Source of the DNA: VMCP01 sp965655465
Lineage (GTDB): Bacteria; Bacteroidota; Bacteroidia; NS11-12g; UBA955
Assembly (NCBI GenBank): GCA_965655465.1
Contig: CBFHGY010000068.1
Coordinates: 1-11,805, forward strand
DNA: 11,805 bases
Reading direction: 5' to 3'
In this document: one piece after another, positions 1 to 8,882 of the stretch
How positions within the stretch are numbered: the stretch's first letter is position 1
How the letters are laid out: each line of letters begins with the position of its first letter
The notes under the pieces: generated by a model
What the model was told of the DNA's origin: nothing
Database searches by the model: none
Seen by the model: only the letters and a program-made list of their open reading frames with translations
Position numbers and translations under genes: made by a program

Positions 1-3000
1 CACACTTCCGTTATCGTCAAAATTCCAGAAGCTACCGATCAAACCGGCTGCAATCGTTGATTTATTTTCAAATTCAAATACATCGTTATCACAAGTACCA
101 TTTGCTTTCACAAAATCTGCAGCTGGCTTATTGAATTGATACACCTTTTGAACTACAGAAGCCACACATCCGTTTAAGTCAGCTTCAAGAGTAACATCAT
201 ATTGACCTGCTTTGGTGTACTTTTTAGTCGCATCTTTAGTAGAAGCGGTAGTTCCATCTCCAAAGCTCCATTTCATGGAAGCTGTTGCAGGCACGGTTTT
301 ATTAGTGAAAGTTAAAGCTTCGCCTTCACATGCATTTACTTTTGAAAATGCCGCAGTTGGAATTGGATTCACCGTTACATCCATCGTAGTATCAAATGCA
401 AATCCGTAAGGAACCGTTTTTGCTGTCATTGTTACTTTATAGGTTTTGCTTCCAGGGAATTGGAATACAGGTGCAGGGGCGTCTGTTTTATCACTAGCCA
501 CACCGGTACCAAAATCCCATTCAAATTCCATACCACCGCTGGCGATTTTAGAATTGTTCTCGAACAACACCGCTTCACCTTCACAAATTTGGCCTGGGAA
601 TGCGAATAATGGAGTTACAGAAGGATAGATCAATACATCACGCTTAATGAAAGTATCGCAATTATTATTGTGATCTATGATACGAGTAACCACCGTAATC
701 ATACTGTCTTCTAATTTTGAATCGGTTGTTACAAAACGTACCTCTAAATCTGTAGAACCACTTGGTACACTTAAACTAGCTCCACTAACTGCTTTGCCGC
801 TAGCGGTGTAAGCTTGAACTTCTGCAGTCCAATCATTCGAAGCACCATAGGTACTATTTCCGTATTTAGTAGGTGCGTTTACATCGTAAATTACCGGAGA
901 ACCTAAAATAGTTACGTCATTTGGACGACCTAACTGATAGTTCGCTTGAGTAGCCTTACTAGAGGCGGTATATACTCCACCACCTGGAGCTGGCAATACT
1001 TCTGTGTTGAAATAAATCGTATCGTCGCTTAGGTTATCATCACCGGCATCTACAAATACCATTACTTTAGTTTGACCAAATGCATTCAAGAATAATTTTT
1101 CGTCAAACTTCACTTTCAAAGACTTACCAGGTAAAATACGGTCGGTTATCTTTTGAGTTACTTTAGCTCCGCGATCGCTCATCATGGTAATGTTAAAACC
1201 ATATACCGTGTCTGTGTAAGAGTTCAAGATAGTGATATCTCCTTCAAATTGATGACCTGAACAAACTTTAGCAGGTACTGTTGCATCGGATGATACCCCA
1301 GTAATATTCATGTAGCCTTCAAATGCGCCCACGTCGGAACGAACTGGGTTACGGCTGCTTTTGTTTATATCATCATCATTCCAAGTTTTACCCCAGTTGT
1401 GAAGAGAATTGAATTTAGGCACTTTGTTTTGTAGCTCAAATACATTCAAACTAAAGTCGCCCTTAGCCTCATCTTTGTAAGTTGGAGGAATCGCCGTTTC
1501 ATGCGTTCCAGGCAAACCTGTATTGATCCACTCCTGCACGGAACTTGCAGTTCCATTTTGACTGTACGAATAGTTGGTACCATTATTTTTCAAATAGTAA
1601 TTATTATAATCCCAGAATACGGTACCCCCTGAATTATAGGTGTAGGTAAAATACGCGTAGTAATTATTTCTCAAATCTACTTGATTTCCAATTACATCAA
1701 CTTTCGTATGGTAATAGGGGTATACGTATAAGCCATACGCATAATGCGTAGAGTAGTTAGAATTAGCACCATCAATTTTAATGGTATTTTGCTTGAATTC
1801 TGCTTTATACGATCCACTGTTTCCTGAATAACAATACAGACCTAAAACTCCGTAAATACCCGTATTATTGGCAACTAAATTATTATTACATTGCAGATCA
1901 AAGTAATAGTAGATATACATGCTATAGATATATCCATAAGGAGTACCATAAGATGGGTTTGAAATTATGTTATTGGTAATGCGATTTCGGTTGTACGTAC
2001 CGTTCCAATAGTAGATATAATTACCGTAGCAATAGTATCCAAATGTGTTTGAGTCAAGTACGTTGTCTTCAAAAATGTTTACTGCCGAACTACTTGGGTA
2101 GTAAACGTAAAAACAATAGGTATAACCTGTTGAACCTTGGGCTGTGCTATTATTGATGATTTTGTTATTGGTAAAAATCTTTTTGTCACCATAGTAGCAA
2201 TACACAAAATAGGTATAATATGCAGTTCTACAATCCCTTATGGTATTATTTCTAAAGATATGATCGTTATATTGGTAATACATATACCAACCATATAAAT
2301 AAGAGCTGGTTCCATTAGAATTCCAATTCTGAACAAAATTACCGTCATAATTTGCATAATAGTTGTAGTAACAGTATCCAAAATAGTTGGTAGAACCACA
2401 CTCAATATTTTTGAATGTATTATCCTTTACTTTGAAATTATTTGCAGCCGTTCCATAGTTGTAATAAGCATAAATACCATAAACGGTGCTGGTATAAGCA
2501 TCTTTAGAAGTTGCGCCCTTATAGGGTAAATCATGGAAACTATTTCCTTCATACATCGTAGAGCGATTGGTACTCCGCGTATAATATGAATACATCATAT
2601 ATGTTGATGAATACGCATTGTTAGATGTTGCATTCGCTCTGGAAATATCATTATTGATAAATTGCTCCCCGTTAGTATAATAGTTATAAATACCGTAGTA
2701 GTAGAAATTTTCAATGGTATTTCCTTTTATGGTATTGTTAGATGGGGTGCTGCTGTTCCAGCTTGAACTTCCATAATCTACGATCGCAGCAAAAGGACCG
2801 GGACTGTTCGAATTTGTGGTTTTCATCACACAATTCTGAACGGTATTATACGATCCAGCAGGCGCAGTTCCACCAGAAGCCATCGATGTGGTACTTTGTG
2901 AAAATACTACATACGCCCCCCCTGATGCAGATGATGTGGTTCCACTTGCTAGCAATGCAAACTCAATATTACACTTATCAACCGTGTTATATTGTGCATT

Positions 3001-3435
3001 GTTCATAAATTGAACCCCTTTTTGGTTCAAACTTGTGGTACGCTTTTCAATCGTTAAGTCTTTAATAGTGGTGTAGGAAATGCCGTCAAATACGATGGCA
3101 GCATTTGCACCCGTACTTGATAATTTAAATCCTTTACCATCGATAGTAACGGTGTTGGTACTTGTAGTTGGGTGAGTTGCATTCTTGCGTAAATACACAA
3201 TAGCGCTCTCACTCAAATCAGATGTAACGGTTACGGTCAATGCACCACTTAATCCAGAACCGCTAATTGCAGTAGCCAGATCCGTGAGACTCGCATAGTT
3301 AGCGCCCGAGGTGCTTCCCACCGTCACATTACCAGAAATCTGCGAAAACGCAGTTCCAGTAACCCCCATCAGAAGCGCAAGACCCATAGCCCTAAATCGC
3401 CTCCGTAGTGTTGTTAAATTGTAATGTTTGTTCAT
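1..3435 (-). CDS. Giant secreted beta-helix/PKD protein, N-terminal part (open at left edge)
   Basis: The reading frame is open for 1145 codons from the ATG at 3435 to base 1 and continues outside the window. Residues 1-31 form a signal peptide: basic LRRRFR, a hydrophobic stretch, then AFS before Gln32. Next comes GANYASLTDLATAI, an entry motif typical of Bacteroidota beta-helix proteins. Residues about 233-629 are a Tyr/Asn-rich run of parallel beta-helix coils, closing near DVGAFE (701-706), which resembles the DIGAFE ending of such helices. A beta-sandwich-like region follows. Three PKD-like units are then marked by WDFGTG (973-978), WSFGDG (1056-1061) and WNFDDNG (1137-1143). Known for such architectures: export and surface display, often by T9SS with a C-terminal sorting domain, which would lie outside the window. 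The role (adhesin, matrix or glycan binding) is inference. No catalytic site is recognisable. Confidence 0.88.
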   Translation of the reverse strand, partial: MNKHYNLTTLRRRFRAMGLALLMGVTGTAFSQISGNVTVGSTSGANYASLTDLATAISGSGLSGALTVTVTSDLSESAIVYLRKNATHPTTSTNTVTIDGKGFKLSSTGANAAIVFDGISYTTIKDLTIEKRTTSLNQKGVQFMNNAQYNTVDKCNIEFALLASGTTSSASGGAYVVFSQSTTSMASGGTAPAGSYNTVQNCVMKTTNSNSPGPFAAIVDYGSSSWNSSTPSNNTIKGNTIENFYYYGIYNYYTNGEQFINNDISRANATSNNAYSSTYMMYSYYTRSTNRSTMYEGNSFHDLPYKGATSKDAYTSTVYGIYAYYNYGTAANNFKVKDNTFKNIECGSTNYFGYCYYNYYANYDGNFVQNWNSNGTSSYLYGWYMYYQYNDHIFRNNTIRDCRTAYYTYFVYCYYGDKKIFTNNKIINNSTAQGSTGYTYCFYVYYPSSSAVNIFEDNVLDSNTFGYYCYGNYIYYWNGTYNRNRITNNIISNPSYGTPYGYIYSMYIYYYFDLQCNNNLVANNTGIYGVLGLYCYSGNSGSYKAEFKQNTIKIDGANSNYSTHYAYGLYVYPYYHTKVDVIGNQVDLRNNYYAYFTYTYNSGGTVFWDYNNYYLKNNGTNYSYSQNGTASSVQEWINTGLPGTHETAIPPTYKDEAKGDFSLNVFELQNKVPKFNSLHNWGKTWNDDDINKSSRNPVRSDVGAFEGYMNITGVSSDATVPAKVCSGHQFEGDITILNSYTDTVYGFNITMMSDRGAKVTQKITDRILPGKSLKVKFDEKLFLNAFGQTKVMVFVDAGDDNLSDDTIYFNTEVLPAPGGGVYTASSKATQANYQLGRPNDVTILGSPVIYDVNAPTKYGNSTYGASNDWTAEVQAYTASGKAVSGASLSVPSGSTDLEVRFVTTDSKLEDSMITVVTRIIDHNNNCDTFIKRDVLIYPSVTPLFAFPGQICEGEAVLFENNSKIASGGMEFEWDFGTGVASDKTDAPAPVFQFPGSKTYKVTMTAKTVPYGFAFDTTMDVTVNPIPTAAFSKVNACEGEALTFTNKTVPATASMKWSFGDGTTASTKDATKKYTKAGQYDVTLEADLNGCVASVVQKVYQFNKPAADFVKANGTCDNDVFEFENKSTIAAGLIGSFWNFDDNGSV
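1550..2739 (-). repeat. Tyr-rich parallel beta-helix coils within the giant protein
   Basis: Residues 233-629 form about 11-12 degenerate coils of roughly 26-38 residues. Each opens with an Asn-turn phrase such as NNTI, GNTI, NNKI or NNII, and most carry an alternating aromatic strand such as YGIYNYY, YCYYNYY, FVYCYYG, CFYVYY or MYIYYY. By hand count about 79 of 397 residues are Tyr, near 20 percent. At DNA level this appears as many GTA/ATA triplets on the plus strand. The N-x-I turn with alternating strand residues fits PbH1-type right-handed beta-helices. The stacked tyrosine columns are inferred from the register. Confidence 0.75.
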
Positions 3436-3919
3436 TCTTGTTTTATATTACAGTTGTCAAAGCACAAAGAACGGCTATAAAAACACCTGTAAATACCGGT
3501 AATACGTCCTACAGCAATTCATGATAAACCACATACAATCATTATCAAAAACAAGTACCAAGCCACAACAAATACGAACAAAATCTTATTCACCACACTC
3601 CTATTTCCTCATAGTTTAAAAGCAATTTAAATCGATACCGAAAAGCAAAACCTTAAATTTGCGTACCACATTATTTGATTTAATGACCGAGGTATGTAAA
3701 AACTGGATTATTATAAAAAAACCTCACTCAAAATTGCGAATAGAATAATTGACACATTAATGACACACTAAACAGTCTATTCATTTTCAATATTGAAATT
3801 TCGAGTCGCACCCAATATATCAGGCAATTAGCCCTTGGGGATTACTCGAAAATGCCACATATAAACACCTCAAATGCTTGGCTTTTTTTGAAAATTGCAA
3901 AAAAATGCTCCTTTAAATT
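3436..3919. other. AT-rich intergenic stretch with minor signals
   Basis: No convincing gene lies in these 484 bases. Visible items: a plus-strand TAAATTTG box (3654-3661) followed by a 21-codon frame (3683-3748, beginning MTEVCKNW); a tandem 11-mer TGACACATTAA/TGACACACTAA (3750-3771); a 14-bp perfect palindrome TTTCAATATTGAAA (3785-3798); and T7/A7 tracts at about 3881-3907, just past the stop of the minus-strand oxidoreductase gene, which could form a weak A/T hairpin at its 3' end. No convincing promoter was found for the giant protein starting at 3435. Confidence 0.5.
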
Positions 3920-5461
3920 TTACGAATTTCGCAAAACTTGAACCGCTACCCGCATACCGTCTAAAGCCGCACTCATAATCCCCCCGGCGTAACCCGGACC
4001 TTCCCCACAAGGATATAAATTCAACAATTCGGGATGATTCAAGCGCTCTGAATCTCGCGGTATGCGCACTGGACTGCTGGTACGACTCTCCACACCTACC
4101 AAAATCGCTTCATTGGTTCTGAAACGGGGCATTTTGCGCGCAATCTGCTCCAAGGCACCGGCAATTCGGCTGCTTACTTGCTTCGGCAATACGCTTCGGA
4201 TATCTGCATTTACCAAACCCGGCACATAACTATTGTCGGGTAAATCTTGCGAATTTTTGTTTCGAAGGAAGTCTTCCATGCGTTGTGCCGGTGCTTTCAA
4301 ACTGCCTGTAGCCCGAAACGCCTCCCTTTCCCAAAAAGACTGAAACTCCAAACCCTGCAAGGGGCCCGACTTTTTATAGGGCGCGAAATCGCGCTCATCT
4401 ACGGAAACCACAAATCCGCTATTGGCAAACTTCCCATTGCGCTTGCTCGGTGACCACCCATTCACAACTACCTCGCCAGGTGCTGTGGCCGCAGGAGCAA
4501 TGATGCCTCCCGGACACATGCAAAAGGAAAAAACACCTGCATCTTGAACTTGTTCTACTAAGGTGTATGAACTCGGCGGCAAATAAGGTCCGCGACTGCT
4601 ACACTTATATTGTATTTGATCAATTATTTCTTGTGGATGCTCTAAACGCACGCCTAATGCAAATGGTTTTACTTCGATGGATACTTTATGAGCATCGAAC
4701 CATTCGAAAATATCTCGCGCCGAATGTCCGGTTGCCAAAATAACCTGATTCACCTGCTCGCGCGCCGACTCATCATACACCAAATGGGTAATCTGATTTC
4801 CCTCGAAAATAAAATCCGTAACCCGCGTATCAAAACGAATTTCTCCGCCAGCGGCAAGAATTCCTTCCCGAATATTTTCAATAATTCCGGGCAATTTATT
4901 CGTGCCAATATGGGGATGTGACTCGTACTGAATTACCGAGTCGGCACCATAATGCACCAAAGTATCGAGCACCGTAGTAACCGAACCCCGCTTTTTGCTG
5001 CGTGTATACAATTTACCGTCTGAATAGGTGCCTGCACCGCCTTCCCCAAAACAATAATTAGAATCGGGATTTACCACCCCTTCTTTGTTCAAAGTTGCTA
5101 AATCGCGGCGCCTGCGGCGTACCTCTTTACCGCGTTCTATAACTATGGGTTTTTGTCCTTGGGAAATACATTGTAACGCCGCAAACAAACCCGCAGGTCC
5201 GGCACCAATAATATGCACCTCTGGAGAATTGCTTACATTCTGTAGCTGCAAGTGTTCCGAAGCTGCAAAGGGCTCAGAGGCCGAAAAAACTTCCCCCGAA
5301 ATAATAAAAAAGGGAGTTTTTGTGCGTGCATCCAGCGAACGGCGCAACCATTTTACGTGTGCGGAGCTGCCTAAACCCGCTTTTTCCCGCAATCGGGCAT
5401 TGATGAGAGCCTCATCTTTTGACTCTTCCGGACTGCAAGTAATTTGTACGCGTATCGACAC
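3920..5461 (-). CDS. FAD-dependent NAD(P)-type dehydrogenase (COG2509-like)
   Basis: A 513-residue flavoprotein-like oxidoreductase of unknown physiological substrate, probably cytosolic. Residues 1-60 form the small N-terminal domain typical of the family, containing RRSLDARTK. The Rossmann dinucleotide-binding motif VHIIGAGPAG is at 82-91, with the ribose-binding acidic residue at E109 after the second strand. GEGGAGTYSDGKL (139-151) and the C-terminal GEGPGYAGGIMSAALDG (from 486) are hallmarks of this uncharacterised FAD-dependent family, and the length is normal. The start is GTG at 5461: no in-frame ATG lies near it, and the N-terminal domain needs this start. A TAnnTTTG box ends only 4 nt upstream. 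It is divergent from trpS across 59 bp. The family assignment is strong; the substrate is unknown. Confidence 0.88.
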   Translation of the reverse strand: MSIRVQITCSPEESKDEALINARLREKAGLGSSAHVKWLRRSLDARTKTPFFIISGEVFSASEPFAASEHLQLQNVSNSPEVHIIGAGPAGLFAALQCISQGQKPIVIERGKEVRRRRRDLATLNKEGVVNPDSNYCFGEGGAGTYSDGKLYTRSKKRGSVTTVLDTLVHYGADSVIQYESHPHIGTNKLPGIIENIREGILAAGGEIRFDTRVTDFIFEGNQITHLVYDESAREQVNQVILATGHSARDIFEWFDAHKVSIEVKPFALGVRLEHPQEIIDQIQYKCSSRGPYLPPSSYTLVEQVQDAGVFSFCMCPGGIIAPAATAPGEVVVNGWSPSKRNGKFANSGFVVSVDERDFAPYKKSGPLQGLEFQSFWEREAFRATGSLKAPAQRMEDFLRNKNSQDLPDNSYVPGLVNADIRSVLPKQVSSRIAGALEQIARKMPRFRTNEAILVGVESRTSSPVRIPRDSERLNHPELLNLYPCGEGPGYAGGIMSAALDGMRVAVQVLRNS

Positions 5462-5465
5462 GGCA

Positions 5466-5473
5466 CAAAAATA
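5466..5473 (-). promoter_or_regulatory. -7 box of the FAD dehydrogenase gene
   Basis: On the minus strand this reads TATTTTTG, an exact match to the Bacteroidota -7 consensus TAnnTTTG. It is followed by TGCC and then the GTG start. No clear -33 TTG lies at the usual distance. The spacing would place the transcription start at or next to the start codon, giving a leaderless mRNA. Confidence 0.5.
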
Positions 5474-5508
5474 CAGCGAAATACCGAGTACATTTGATTT
5501 TTGCGATG

Positions 5509-5516
5509 TAAATTCG
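5509..5516 (+). promoter_or_regulatory. Probable -7 box of trpS
   Basis: TAAATTCG differs from TAnnTTTG at one position and is followed by TGGC and the trpS ATG. TTTG motifs lie at 5493-5496 and 5500-5503 but are closer than the usual -33 spacing. It is supported mainly by its position, which matches the box-to-start spacing of other genes in the window. Confidence 0.35.
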
Positions 5517-5520
5517 TGGC

Positions 5521-6519
5521 ATGAAAGAAATTGTGGTAAGCGGCATCAGGCCCACGGGTAAACTTCATTTGGGAAATTATTTTGGGGCTTTCCAACACTT
5601 CCTTACACTTCAAGAACAATACGACTCCTATTTCTTTATAGCTGATTACCATAGCCTAACCACCCACCCCAATCCTGCAGATTTAAAAGGCAGCGTGCAG
5701 CGGGTATTGGCCGAATATATTGCATTAGGACTTGACCCAGAGAAATGCACGATTTACTTGCAATCTGATTTACCTGAAACCGCAGAACTCTATCTATTCC
5801 TGAATATGAACGCCTATTTGGGCGAACTCGAACGCGTTACTTCATTCAAAGATAAAGTGCGTTCTCAACCTAATAATGTGAATGCCGGACTGCTCACCTA
5901 TCCGGTATTAATGGCTGCTGATATCCTCATTCACAGAGGCGTAAAGGTTCCGGTTGGAAAAGACCAAGAACAACATCTGGAGATGGCCCGAACTTTTGGA
6001 AATCGCTTCAATCGCCTTTACAATACAGAAGTATTTCCGGAACCTCAAGCCTTTTCCGTTTCGAAAGAATTGGTAAAGATACCCGGACTTACGGGCGGCG
6101 GAAAAATGAGCAAAAGCGCAGGTGAAGCCGATACCATTTACTTAAACGATCCCGCCGATGTGCTGCATAAAAAGATCATGCGTGCAGTGAGCGATGCAGG
6201 TCCTACCGAACCCGGTCAACCCAAGAGTCAGGCCGTTCAAAATTTATTCGATTTAATGGCCCTAGTATGTAAGCCCGAATCTATTGCCTTTTTTGAAGGC
6301 GAACACCAAGAAGGTCGCATCCGATACGGCGATTTAAAGAAACAATTGGCCAGTGATATGGAGCAATTCATTGCTCCCTTACGCGATGCAATCGACACAC
6401 AGCTGCAAAACACCCATAAACTGAGTGAAATTGCGGCTTATGGCGCTGAAAAAGCACGAAAAAGTGCGCGCGAAACGATGAACCAGGTACGCGAAGCCAT
6501 TGGCTTTAAAACGAATTGA
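5521..6519 (+). CDS. trpS: Tryptophanyl-tRNA synthetase
   Basis: A 332-residue class I aminoacyl-tRNA synthetase that charges tRNA-Trp with tryptophan using ATP, in the cytosol. The HIGH-type signature is HLGN at 16-19, within PTGKLHLGNYFGA. The KMSKS loop is an exact KMSKS at 195-199. Between them are the usual Trp-binding and Rossmann phrases PVLMAADIL and VPVGKDQEQHLEMAR. The length is normal for bacterial TrpRS. The ATG at 5521 gives the canonical short N-terminus directly before the catalytic fold. The gene is divergent from the FAD dehydrogenase and is followed after 25 bp by the glycosyltransferase, which carries its own -7 box, so co-transcription is possible but not required. No leader peptide or tandem-Trp attenuator is visible in the 59-bp upstream gap. 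Confidence 0.97.
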   Translation: MKEIVVSGIRPTGKLHLGNYFGAFQHFLTLQEQYDSYFFIADYHSLTTHPNPADLKGSVQRVLAEYIALGLDPEKCTIYLQSDLPETAELYLFLNMNAYLGELERVTSFKDKVRSQPNNVNAGLLTYPVLMAADILIHRGVKVPVGKDQEQHLEMARTFGNRFNRLYNTEVFPEPQAFSVSKELVKIPGLTGGGKMSKSAGEADTIYLNDPADVLHKKIMRAVSDAGPTEPGQPKSQAVQNLFDLMALVCKPESIAFFEGEHQEGRIRYGDLKKQLASDMEQFIAPLRDAIDTQLQNTHKLSEIAAYGAEKARKSARETMNQVREAIGFKTN

Positions 6520-6531
6520 TCAAAATCTCCC

Positions 6532-6539
6532 TATTTTTG
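6532..6539 (+). promoter_or_regulatory. -7 box of the GT2 glycosyltransferase gene
   Basis: TATTTTTG is an exact TAnnTTTG match just past the trpS stop and 5 nt before the ATG at 6545. It supports 6545 as the start instead of an upstream in-frame ATG at 6500 inside trpS. A well-placed -33 element is not evident. Confidence 0.5.
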
Positions 6540-6544
6540 TATTT

Positions 6545-7504
6545 ATGAAGTTAGACCTATCGATCGTAGTTCCCCTCTTCAACGAAGAAGAATCGCTGCC
6601 CGAATTGTGCGCATGGATTAAGCGGGTTTGCGATGCTGAATCGCTGAGCTATGAGGTATTATTACTCGACGATGGAAGCACCGATAGTTCTTGGCAAGTC
6701 ATTAAAGAAATTTCCCAAAAACAAGCCGAAGTAAAAGGCATACGTCTGCGTCGTAATTATGGCAAAAGTGGCGCTTTAAGCGTAGGATTTTCCGAAGCCT
6801 TGGGACATGTCATCATCACTATGGATGCCGATTTGCAAGATTCCCCGGATGAAATACCTGAATTGAGGCAAATGATTATTCGCGACGGATTTCATGTGGT
6901 TAGCGGATGGAAAAAGAAGCGATATGATCCCATAACTAAAACACTTCCTACCAAGTTATTCAATTGGGCAACCCGCAAAATGAGCGATATCGAACTTAAC
7001 GATTTCAATTGCGGCTTAAAATCGTACCACCATGAGGTGGTCAAGAACATTGAAGTTTATGGTGAAATGCATCGCTATATTCCCGTATTGGCGAAATGGG
7101 GTGGTTTTCCCAAAATTGGAGAAAAAGTGGTTGAACATCGGGCCCGAAAATACGGAAGCACGAAATTTGGAATGGATCGCTTTGTAAACGGGTTTTTAGA
7201 CCTGATGAGCTTGTATTTCATGAGCAAATTTGGGAAAAGACCTATGCATTTTTTCGGTTTGTATGGCGTACTAAGCTTTTTTGTGGGCTTGATTATGGCC
7301 ACACTCATCGTTTTCAATAAATTATATCATGCCTATTGGCTTAAAACTTCCGCCCCTTTGGTTACCAACAATCCTTTATTTTATTTGGGATTATTGGCCA
7401 TGATAATCGGAACCCAATTGTTTTTGGCCGGCTTTTTAGGCGAACTCGTGAGCCGCAGTAATCCCGAGCGTAATAATTACAGCATCAAAGAACGCACGAA
7501 TTGA
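6545..7504 (+). CDS. Family 2 glycosyltransferase, membrane anchored (DPM1/GtrB-like)
   Basis: A 319-residue GT-A enzyme predicted to move a sugar from a nucleotide-sugar to a polyprenyl-phosphate or similar membrane acceptor. LSIVVPLFNEE (5-15) opens the fold, DDGSTD (42-47) contacts the nucleotide, and MDADLQD (93-99) carries the metal-binding DxD. FNCGLK, further on, is a usual family phrase. Two C-terminal membrane helices, about 236-258 and 278-304, match the dolichyl-phosphate mannosyltransferase/GtrB/ArnC topology. ATG 6545 is preferred: an ATG at 6500 would add 15 residues that overlap trpS and lie upstream of the -7 box. The stop overlaps the start of the next gene, suggesting translational coupling and one glycan pathway. 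The donor sugar cannot be read from sequence. Confidence 0.9.
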   Translation: MKLDLSIVVPLFNEEESLPELCAWIKRVCDAESLSYEVLLLDDGSTDSSWQVIKEISQKQAEVKGIRLRRNYGKSGALSVGFSEALGHVIITMDADLQDSPDEIPELRQMIIRDGFHVVSGWKKKRYDPITKTLPTKLFNWATRKMSDIELNDFNCGLKSYHHEVVKNIEVYGEMHRYIPVLAKWGGFPKIGEKVVEHRARKYGSTKFGMDRFVNGFLDLMSLYFMSKFGKRPMHFFGLYGVLSFFVGLIMATLIVFNKLYHAYWLKTSAPLVTNNPLFYLGLLAMIIGTQLFLAGFLGELVSRSNPERNNYSIKERTN

Positions 7505-8643
7505 ATTCCGAGCGCACACACATCGTAATTGTAGGGCCTGCCTATCCACTTAGAGGCGGTTTGGCTACATATAATGAGCGATTGGCGCGCGAATTCCAAT
7601 CCGATGCACGCGTTACACTTTTAACGTTTTCTTTACAATATCCATCGTTTTTATTTCCTGGGGAATCTCAATACAGTTCAGATCCAGCGCCTACCGATTT
7701 AACCGTTGATGTGGCTTTAAACAGCGTAAATCCATTCAATTGGATTCGTGTAGGCTTGAAATACCGGAAATTAAAACCCGATTTAATTATTTTTCGCTAT
7801 TGGATGCCCTTTTTCGGCCCCTGTTTTGGCGTTTTCGGTCGCTTAGCTAAAGGCAGTAAACGCACGCGTTTATTGGCTATTACAGACAATATTATTCCCC
7901 ACGAACCTCGTTTTTTCGACTCGACATTCAGTCGCTTTTTTTTGGGAACCCTAGACGGTGCGGTTACAATGTCGCGGAAAGTACTCGAAGACTTACAGCA
8001 AAAATTCCCTCAAACTCGAGCCGCTCAAAATAGCCAATATCATCCGCATCCACTTTACGACAATTTCGGTAAAAAAATGACTCGGGAGGAAGCCGCGGAA
8101 CGCCTGGGTTTAGACGCAAATCGGAGGTATATTTTATTTTTTGGATTCATCCGAAAATACAAAGGATTGGATTGGCTAATCGAAGCCTTTCTTATGGTTG
8201 CAGAGCAGCTCAAAGATGTAGATTTATTGATAGCGGGCGAGTTTTACGAAGATTCTGAACCCTATTTAAATTTATTGAAGGATTCAGAATACCGAAATCG
8301 GGTACATTTACATACGCATTTTATTCCCAATTCTGGGGTAGCGGATTACTTTTCAGTAGCAGATTTGGTGGCACAGCCTTATAAGAGTGCTACGCAAAGC
8401 GGGGTAAGTCAGATAGCCTATCATTTTGAGGTACCGATGTTGATCACGAATGTGGGCGGCTTAGCTGAATTGGTTCCTCATGGGGAGGCGGGCTGGGTCA
8501 GTGAGGCGAATGTGGAGAGCCTTGCTTTCGGTCTTTTTTCTGTTTTTGAGGAAGGATATTTACAGGGCATACAAGAAAAACTGCCGGAATTGAAGAAGCA
8601 GTTTTCCTGGACTTCGATGTCTGCATGTTTGCGGAATTTATGA
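7501..8643 (+). CDS. GT-B fold glycosyltransferase (GT4-like)
   Basis: A 380-residue cytosolic or membrane-associated glycosyltransferase. The N-terminal Rossmann-like domain opens with HIVIVGPAYPLRGGLATYN (7-25), whose Gly-rich loop is typical of retaining GT4-like enzymes. The C-terminal domain starts near RYILFFGFIRKYKGL. It contains AQPYKSATQSG (291-301) and ITNVGGLAEL (315-324), the usual sugar-nucleotide binding region, with Q299-S300-G301 where related enzymes have xxSG. The start is TTG at 7501: the frame is closed by a TAA at 7474-7476, no ATG occurs before the glycine-rich loop, and TTGA overlaps the upstream stop by 4 nt in the manner of an ATGA junction. It probably builds a surface polysaccharide or glycolipid with the preceding GT2 enzyme. 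Specificity is unknown. Confidence 0.87.
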   Translation: MNSERTHIVIVGPAYPLRGGLATYNERLAREFQSDARVTLLTFSLQYPSFLFPGESQYSSDPAPTDLTVDVALNSVNPFNWIRVGLKYRKLKPDLIIFRYWMPFFGPCFGVFGRLAKGSKRTRLLAITDNIIPHEPRFFDSTFSRFFLGTLDGAVTMSRKVLEDLQQKFPQTRAAQNSQYHPHPLYDNFGKKMTREEAAERLGLDANRRYILFFGFIRKYKGLDWLIEAFLMVAEQLKDVDLLIAGEFYEDSEPYLNLLKDSEYRNRVHLHTHFIPNSGVADYFSVADLVAQPYKSATQSGVSQIAYHFEVPMLITNVGGLAELVPHGEAGWVSEANVESLAFGLFSVFEEGYLQGIQEKLPELKKQFSWTSMSACLRNL

Positions 8644-8653
8644 ATGAGGGTGT

Positions 8654-8814
<161 letters not shown>

Positions 8815-8843
8815 TCCTCTAAACTTTTTAGCTTTCTGCGTAA

Positions 8844-8870
8844 TTGGTGGATAAATAAGTCTTATATTTG
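8844..8870 (+). promoter_or_regulatory. Promoter of tRNA-Ser
   Basis: TATATTTG (8863-8870) is an exact TAnnTTTG -7 box. TTGG at 8844-8847 lies about 16 nt upstream, near the Bacteroidota -33 position. The tRNA 5' end is 12 nt past the box, leaving a short leader for RNase P removal. Confidence 0.65.
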
Positions 8871-8882
8871 CACCTCTTATAC

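Noticed and set aside
212..3008. Plus-strand frames inside the giant protein gene
   Set aside because: They are antisense to a continuous 1145-codon frame with a signal peptide, beta-helix and PKD motifs.
5462..5520. Tryptophan attenuator or T-box before trpS
   Set aside because: The gap is 59 bp with no leader peptide, no tandem Trp codons, no T-box motif and no terminator hairpin.
5085..5652. Frames overlapping the FAD dehydrogenase and the trpS start on the opposite strands
   Set aside because: Both overlap genes with clear family motifs and show no domain of their own.
6500..6544. Upstream ATG start for the GT2 glycosyltransferase
   Set aside because: It overlaps the end of trpS and precedes the TATTTTTG box; the family N-terminus starts at 6545.
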